Below the pieces are notes generated by a model. The model was not told where the DNA came from, ran no database searches, and saw only the letters and a program-made list of their open reading frames with translations. The position numbers and the translations under genes are program-made. From contig JAOXYB010044948.1 of the NCBI GenBank assembly GCA_028565635.1, forward strand, positions 1-27,102: DNA of 27,102 nucleotides, read 5' to 3'. This DNA is from Phoronis ovalis. Lineage: Eukaryota > Phoronida > Phoronidae. This document shows, piece by piece, positions 23,701-27,102 of this stretch. Within the stretch, counting starts at the first letter, position 1. The number at the start of each line of letters is the position of its first letter.

Positions 23701-26700
23701 TGCGAAAATAATCGAATGCACTGGGAACTATGTACGTTTCAAATTTCTGATATTTTGATTTGACTCCAAGCTAAGCAAGATTTCACTATTTTTTACTTTT
23801 CGTACATTAATTTAGTTTTTATATTAAATGATATGAAAAGCATAATTTACAAGTTCTTTATCTTGAAAATGATGAATCAGGTTTTTTCGTGAAACGTATA
23901 ATTTTGCCTAGGCATATTTAAACACACATAATTTGTGTGATTAACGCATTTACAAATAACAAGCAGTGTGTCTGTTTAAAGTACACGAGCTTAGCTAACC
24001 TTGCCTGGATGTGGTAACTACACTGCAACCTAGTACATATAAAACTGAGGTCATACCTTTAGCGAAGTTTATTCTTTTCTCGTAATCTTTAATACGGTTC
24101 GCAATCAAAGGTAGTTCCATTGTTTCGAATAAGTATATAAGCTTGCTGTAACCATTACACTTCCAAGAGGCTTCTCTTCCTTTGTCTTTAAGTGCATTTA
24201 CGAGTTCAGTAAAGCTATTTACTTTTTGCAATACTCCTTTTCTAAAAGAAATATCACAGCACAAAACATAATCAAAATATAGTGTTATAAGCAGAAATGC
24301 TATTTATGCAGAATAAGGTTTACAACAAATTCCCTACCCTAATTAAACTACATCTAATATATACCTATCGGTAGTATCATTTGCCTGATTATGTATTTCC
24401 ACGTGTCAACAATAGTCCAAAAAAAGGTCGCTGAAACGTCTCCGTGTTTCAAGAAAAAAATTGACAAGCAAAAAAAAGGCCAATTACCAGAATAAGTGCC
24501 GTAAACAAAAATAATCAGCTTCAAAGGGGGTGGTGCGACGTCAAAAGTAACAAAATTACAATTTAAATGTTACATTTTCTACATTTAGAATGAGCAAATT
24601 TGTTGATGATACTGGAAATGTCTATTTCACGCAGAAGTTCATGTTCAATGCTCATTAGAGTGAGATTGTAAAGCTTGCAAGCATTTAGTGCGGGGCCCTC
24701 GAAAATGAGGGGCCCATAGCATATGCTACTTTTGCTACTAGGTTAATCCGTCACTGCTAATACATAGGAAAATATTCACGTCCTGTTTACTCTGCATGGA
24801 CATTCTATTTGAAAGATTTTTTGTTTTGCGAGCCAAAACACTTATTATAATATCAGTTCAGTAATCGAAAAAGGTCGCTGCAAGAAAAATATTTACAAGC
24901 AAAAAAAAAGACCATTTCCATTCCAATTGTACCAATACGCCCAGAATAAGTAACAAAATTACAAGTTACATTTTCTAGATTTAGAATGAGCATATGCTAC
25001 TTTTGCTACTAGGTTAATCCGTCACTGCCGTAATATGTATTGCTGCACTTCCGGTTTGTCAAATGTTGGTCAAATTTTCATTTGAAGACAAACATCTATT
25101 TAAATCACAGTGTAATGTGTCAGATGCAGTAATTATTATCACATATATCGTAAGGTAAGCCTACAATCGGTTCTAATACTAAAAAAGTGTTAACGAGATG
25201 AGCGGAAGTTGCAATAAACTGAATAAATCTCGGTATCAAACGAGCTCTATTGTAAACTTATACAACTCCATAATCAGCTGTCATCTTGTGTTGCATGTCT
25301 TAAACTAGACTAAGACATGGTAGCATACACGGTTTTACAAGTAACTATAGTTTATAGGAATGATAGAAACACATTTAAGGCATTTGAGTTGGTAGCTGTG
25401 CGAGCTCCTAGTGTAACATTTATTACCCATAATGAAAAGTGCTGATGACTTCAGAGGTGAACAAGGCTGCAAGTAAAAATATGGGAACATATTTTTTCAC
25501 TGCTAAACACTCATAACAACACCAAAATACAGATATTTGCTTTAAATATTCCTTACATTATACTCTCATAAAAATATAACATTTCGACAGCAAATCCACT
25601 GTCTGATAACTAAAATATAGTTTGTTTTTTTTTGCCATACAAATTCACACAACCTTATTCACATCTGATGCCAGAGCATTGCATTTTGGGTAATAATAGT
25701 TTATACTAACAGCTGCCATAGCCACTAACACAAATGCCTGTAAACTAAACATGGATATAATGATCTGTAATGATTTTGATAATTCTTGTGAGAAATTATT
25801 CTTTGAAAATGTACCTTAAGGCATGGTTTATATTATGTCAGTGGCACCTTGTTCACTTTAAGAATCGTATGACTTTTAATTTTTTCAAACTTGAGTTTAA
25901 TTTTAACAAGTGATGAATAAATGCTAAGAGACACTAAGGAGTGCGAAAATGCTTTGAGAATTACAATTTTACTAATATTGAACATGTGCAATAAACCATG
26001 CAAATTTAATCTTACTTGTGTTTAAATTTTGCTATTTGCTCCGAACTTAAGGATCATGCAATGATTTGTTAAATCCGTTTAAATCATTCATTCACAACAG
26101 GTACAAATGCTAGTCCTTAGTAAGCCATCATGATTCTCATTTATATGTAAATTAATTTAGATAAAATATGTTTGGCAACCTATAAAATACATTTAATTAG
26201 TTTTTTAAATAAAAACATATGTTTTATTTTGAACCTTATACATATTAAGAAAATATATTTTGGTTTTGGTAAATGATGAAATACAGGCAAACAGGAAAAT
26301 TAACATTCAATATTTATTTATTAAGTTTATTTCTTTACTTTTTACAACTAAGGTGTTGTTTGAAATTATCATATTTTTTGTCATAATAATCCTGATTCAC
26401 TCCGCCTTAAAACAGTTTATAAATAAGTGAAAAAGATATTTATATGTTAAAGACTAATGTCACCATACCGATTTTGAAATCATTAATTCAAAAAAGGTGC
26501 ACCTTTTTTTCTTAAAAATAAACTAATAGCAAAAACCTAATCCTTAGTAAGCTATTTCCAGACATATAAAACATAGATTAAATATATTGAATAGAGCACT
26601 GACTGTGCATTTTTTATAATTGTAATTGTTGGTGTGACGCCCGCACATTTTTAATGAAAGTATTCCTCCGGGTTGTTTTCATTACATAATTGTATTGGCA

Positions 26701-26922
26701 ATTGGGAATCTGATCATTCTGTAATCATAACCTTGACGCAATTATGTATAATTTCTTTCCAGTTATAGTGCCGATCAATATGTATGTATACCATGGGATT
26801 TGTAAAAACACTTACTTGAGGTATGCGCGACACAGATCCTTTATTTTACCGAATTCTTCTTGTGTCAGTTCATCTGCTATTTCATCAATCATTTTAACAT
26901 GCAGTTCTTCCTTTGTGGTCAT
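14604..26922 (-). CDS. Predicted DED - membrane hairpin - TRADD-N-like adaptor gene (multi-exon, 3' end not found)
   Basis: This is a gene model assembled by hand from nine exons, each listed separately. Order in the transcript: DED exons 1 and 2, linker exons 3 and 4, hairpin exons at 20418-20561 and 19040-19192, the TRADD-N-like exon, a short exon, and a third hairpin exon. Every junction keeps the frame: AA+A, then G+TT, G+CA, G+CA, G+CA, G+AA, a phase-0 join, and G+TA. Using all exons gives an open reading of about 436 residues with no stop. A KRKRD basic cluster before the first hairpin and lysine/arginine after it favour cytosolic placement of both flanking domains. DED and TRADD-N modules are known from FADD/caspase-8 and TNF-receptor signalling, so a death or immune adaptor role is inferred. 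The last coding exon was not found. Whether hairpin exons are used together or alternatively cannot be told from DNA. Confidence 0.72.
14788..14820 (-). promoter_or_regulatory. Conserved intronic element, copy C
   Basis: The same 33 nt as at copy B, without a mismatch, lies 34 nt upstream of the copy C hairpin exon. The identity exceeds that of the adjoining exons. Confidence 0.6.
15640..15915 (-). mobile_element. tRNA-derived SINE
   Basis: Read on the minus strand the head has a box-A-like TGGCTCAGGTAATAGG (15883-15898) and a box-B-like GGTTCAAACCC (15845-15855) at the spacing of RNA polymerase III promoters. A body follows with CTCCACCCAGGTG and AAATGGGTACC (15765-15793), a core typical of molluscan SINEs as I know them. 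The tail runs down to about 15640. It lies in the intron before hairpin copy C and encodes nothing. Confidence 0.75.
16159..16303. repeat. 36-bp minisatellite, four units
   Basis: Four head-to-tail units contain AATGCCTCGTGCTATGGTG (the last with AACGCC and GGCG) followed by TACTT. They alternate TGTCGACAATG and TGTCAACAATG forms. A diverged single unit is at about 22969-22993, inside another intron of the same gene. The 61-residue plus-strand frame across it is a by-product of the 36-bp period, not a gene. Confidence 0.85.
16428..16509 (-). CDS. Short exon between the TRADD-N-like domain and the third hairpin
   Basis: The acceptor TCTTTATAG and a consensus donor CAAG|GTAAGTG bound 82 nt. 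Read in phase 0 from the preceding exon it gives 27 codons, ENKATLNVTINRCQNLSTQW and IEFQKCQ, and leaves phase 1, which fits the copy C hairpin exon (G+TA gives V). It has two N-x-S/T sequons and two cysteines, but the even number of preceding membrane spans predicts a cytosolic location. It includes a stretch complementary to the intronic element of the hairpin cassettes. Confidence 0.6.
16501..16506 (-). terminator. AATAAA hexamer, possible poly(A) signal for an early-terminating isoform
   Basis: The hexamer lies about 410 nt downstream of the TAG at 16918 that ends the read-through frame of the TRADD-N-like exon. It overlaps the first bases of the next exon, so splicing and polyadenylation here would compete. 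Such hexamers are common by chance in AT-rich DNA. Confidence 0.25.
16948..17357 (-). CDS. TRADD-N-like domain exon
   Basis: The acceptor GAATTATTCAG is followed by AA ACA GAT, which completes E from the hairpin exon's last G. There are 136 full codons to a donor ATG|GTATGT. A coiled-coil-like start TDRLKAKTELTRQENVGKYI leads to a strand CIILVFHP, a long helix ELEQLWRLYTNGELITLLEQ continuing TILTKELKEK, a strand QFEVNILEED and YNVCKAVLLEE. The strand, 'L..LY..G.L...L', strand, 'EED...C...LL' order matches the N-terminal domain of TRADD, which binds TRAF2 in vertebrates. Binding partners here are unknown. If the donor is not used the frame runs on as VCSTRNPYS to a TAG at 16918, giving an alternative C-terminus. 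Exon identity is strong; the domain name is a pattern-based call. Confidence 0.8.
17400..18799. other. Intron between hairpin copy B and the TRADD-N-like exon
   Basis: It is AT-rich. A 126-codon open frame on the plus strand (17436-17816) is not supported as a gene. I see no further hairpin-exon copy, and no copy of the 33-nt element. Confidence 0.5.
19040..19192 (-). CDS. Membrane-hairpin exon, copy B (second in transcript)
   Basis: A strong T-run acceptor ending TTTTTCAG and donor GCAG|GTGAGTGATAA bound 153 nt, phase 1-1, 50 full codons. Segments FATVILATVMTLAYVIFIGL and WWQIPLCLTSIVVTGAYLTN are separated by SGEFP. The last residues FLKIA join by G+AA to the TRADD-N-like exon, giving E-TDRLKAK. 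Using copy A and copy B together would give four membrane passes, using one alone two; both keep the downstream domain on the cytosolic side. Confidence 0.73.
19224..19256 (-). promoter_or_regulatory. Conserved intronic element, copy B
   Basis: It is identical over 33 nt to the element at copy C and lies 31 nt upstream of the copy B exon. In transcript sense it begins AGTATCCCATCTATTGATAG. It sits at the expected branch-point distance and is followed by a long pyrimidine tract. Confidence 0.6.
19950..20060 (-). repeat. Dispersed G-rich repeat, minus orientation
   Basis: Read on the minus strand it has a run of ten G, then TATCGCGAGCAGTGAGCATT, TTTTTAAGTGCGAGCATTGT and CTTGGGGGTACCCCCTCAAG. 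It is a shorter copy of the element at 3190-3505 and lies between hairpin exons A and B. Confidence 0.8.
20418..20561 (-). CDS. Membrane-hairpin exon, copy A (first in transcript)
   Basis: The acceptor TTTTTGCAG and donor GCAG|GTGAGTGATAA bound a 144-nt exon, phase 1-1, with 47 full codons. Two hydrophobic segments, FFTFVLVIVRLLVYLTF and LTYVFLTLILVVICLIL, are joined by a short polar loop SGTSCDFQRW. This is a two-pass hairpin with both ends on the same side. Splice boundaries, donor-side intron sequence and the upstream 33-nt intronic element are shared with the two other copies, while the protein sequence differs considerably. Copy A has an arginine in the first span and lacks the WW pair seen in the other two. 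Confidence 0.73.
20596..20628 (-). promoter_or_regulatory. Conserved intronic element, copy A
   Basis: It lies 34 nt upstream of the copy A hairpin exon. In transcript sense it begins AGTATTCCATCTATTGATAG and ends GTGTAATATAACGC. It differs by one base from the element at copies B and C. TATAAC near its 3' side is a plausible branch-point. The conserved stretch is longer than a branch site needs. Confidence 0.6.
20630..22560. other. Intron upstream of hairpin copy A
   Basis: There are no convincing exons. Open frames on both strands at 21509-21838 overlap each other and lack splice context. A short repeat phrase near 22085 matches 2405. Confidence 0.45.
22577..22848 (-). CDS. Possible alternative terminal exon (soluble isoform), uncertain
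   Basis: The open frame begins after an acceptor-like TTTCTGACTACAG and runs 89 codons to TAA, in the same phase 1 that exon 4 leaves. It is richer in G+C than its surroundings. Visible residues include IKFQRSFTGPFTIFSKSVW, a middle YAEMLVSGMLVYLKRACALQ and an end FRKCLVSIIVPSKTVD. I recognise no domain and see no clear membrane span. If used, exon 4 spliced here would give a DED protein without hairpin or TRADD-N-like domain. It may equally be a chance ORF or a decayed element in the intron. Confidence 0.22.
23199..23252 (-). CDS. Exon 4: basic linker before the membrane hairpin
   Basis: The acceptor follows a T-rich tract ending TTGCATTGTCAG and the donor is ACG|GTAAGTTC. The 54 nt encode GSNGAVLRTISTKRKRD in phase 1-1. 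The KRKR cluster lies directly before the first membrane hairpin, as expected for a cytosolic juxtamembrane anchor by the positive-inside rule; in a non-membrane isoform it could act as a nuclear signal. The acceptor is a tandem CAGCAG site, so one residue may be optionally included. Confidence 0.52.
23601..23624 (-). CDS. Exon 3: 24-nt micro-exon, linker
   Basis: It is bounded by an acceptor ACGAAACAG and a strong donor GAG|GTAAGTT. The 24 nt add V-YQLQTGR in phase 1-1, so skipping it leaves the frame intact. The pyrimidine tract before it is weak, which fits a regulated or a false micro-exon. The call rests on the good donor, exact frame compatibility with exons 2 and 4 and the position between them. 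Confidence 0.42.
24057..24241 (-). CDS. Exon 2: DED helices 3-6
   Basis: The acceptor TTTCTTTTAG is followed by A|AAA GGA and the donor is AAAG|GTATGA. The exon is 185 nt, phase 2 in and phase 1 out, with 61 full codons: KGVLQKVNSFTELVNALKDK, then a linker, then YSKLIYLFETMELPLIANRI and KDYEKR. This follows the FADD/caspase-8 DED layout: basic helix 2 end, 'F.ELVNALK' helix 3, then 'L..LFE.M.L..I...I.DYE' helices 5-6. The usual RxDL motif at the start of helix 6 is replaced by ELPLI, so the classical charge triad looks incomplete. The DED spans roughly residues 8-93 of the product. A plain death domain is the main alternative, but length and helix pattern fit DED better. Confidence 0.83.
24418..25030. 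repeat. Tandemly duplicated intronic block, diverged
   Basis: Left (24418-24755) and right (24866-25030) copies share AAAAAGGTCGCTG, ACAAGCAAAAAAAA, AGTAACAAAATTACAA, TTTAGAATGAGCA and CATATGCTACTTTTGCTACT followed by AGGTTAATCCGTCACTGC. The right copy is shorter. The left copy also carries a hairpin, GGGCCCTC-GAAAAT-GAGGGGCCC (24693-24715). It lies in the intron between DED exons 1 and 2. Confidence 0.8.
25031..26810. other. Intron between DED exons 1 and 2, rest
   Basis: It is AT-rich, without a recognisable coding segment, SINE or long repeat. Confidence 0.5.
26816..26922 (-). CDS. Exon 1: start codon and DED helices 1-2
   Basis: ATG at 26922 begins MTTKEELHVKMIDEIADELT and continues QEEFGKIKDLCRAYL (35 codons plus two bases). 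The donor reads AA|GTAAGTG. The amphipathic pattern, with ELTQEEF followed by KIKDLCRAYL, matches helices 1 and 2 of death-effector domains, where an 'E-L..LKFLC' segment is typical. An upstream in-frame stop supports the start. The exon ends in phase 2 and its AA completes a lysine codon with the first base of exon 2, giving continuous DED homology across the junction. Confidence 0.8.
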
Positions 26923-26990
26923 GATATGGTTAGGGTTTTATTACTGAAGGTTATGCCACAAATACATCTCTATGACAGATAATTATATTT
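26923..26990 (-). other. Probable 5' UTR part of the first coding exon
   Basis: On the minus strand a pyrimidine-rich stretch ending TTTTTTGCAG (AG at 26992-26991) lies 68 nt upstream of the ATG. It could be the acceptor of a leader intron, with the promoter outside the window. An in-frame TAA 15 nt before the ATG closes the frame and supports that ATG as the true start. I see no clear TATA box or initiator that would argue for transcription starting inside 26923-27102. Confidence 0.35.
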
Positions 26991-27102
26991 CTGCAAAAAA
27001 TATAGTTGAAGTATAAATTTCCCACACTGTTTTCTAACATTGCGCTTCGGTACATTAATTAGTCGGTGAAATATAAAATAAAAGGTTGGTACCATAGCTA
27101 CC

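Noticed and set aside
1-27102. CRISPR array, bacterial operon or phage island
   Set aside because: There are no spaced palindromic repeats, no ribosome-binding sites and no dense coding. Splice-bounded exons and a SINE show the DNA is animal.

Overview
The window looks like intron-rich, AT-rich (about two-thirds A+T) animal DNA. It has single short coding exons separated by kilobases, GT/AG splice sites, TG microsatellites, a tRNA-derived SINE and many diverged low-copy repeats. The repeat flavour and the gene content (a DED/TRADD-N-type protein, a decayed marine-invertebrate recombinase-like gene, a SINE with an 'ACCCAGGTG...GGGTACC' core) suggest a marine lophotrochozoan, most likely a bivalve mollusc. 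The species call is inference.

The main content is one multi-exon gene on the minus strand, running from a start codon at 26922 down to at least 14604. Exons 1-2 encode a death-effector-domain (DED) fold. Two tiny phase-1 exons form a basic linker. Two mutually similar exons (20418-20561 and 19040-19192) each encode a two-pass membrane hairpin. A 410-nt exon (16948-17357) encodes a domain resembling the TRADD N-terminal domain. A short exon (16428-16509) follows, then a third hairpin exon (14604-14753). Reading frames join exactly at every junction I checked. Exons 3 and 4 and all three hairpin exons are symmetric phase 1-1, so they can be skipped or swapped without breaking the frame, and because each hairpin crosses the membrane twice, without changing topology. 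The predicted product is a membrane-anchored adaptor with a cytosolic DED and a cytosolic TRADD-N-like domain, plausibly in cell-death or innate-immune signalling. I found no convincing exon downstream of 14604.

The three hairpin exons share a 33-nt intronic element placed 31-34 nt upstream of the 3' splice site. It is almost invariant, while the exons have diverged strongly. Part of the short exon at 16428-16509 is complementary to it. This suggests regulated choice among the cassettes.

Region by region: 1-9060 holds no recognisable gene, only diverged duplicated blocks, a G-rich dispersed repeat and a foldback. 9060-9540 holds ~185-bp tandem repeats. 10405-11500 holds a 16-bp minisatellite and a decayed tyrosine-recombinase-like gene on the plus strand. 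11669-12148 holds a decayed coiled-coil gene on the minus strand. 12550-14340 is a stack of tandem repeats and TG microsatellites. 14370-26990 is the DED/TRADD-N gene, with a SINE, a 36-bp minisatellite and an intronic duplication inside its introns.
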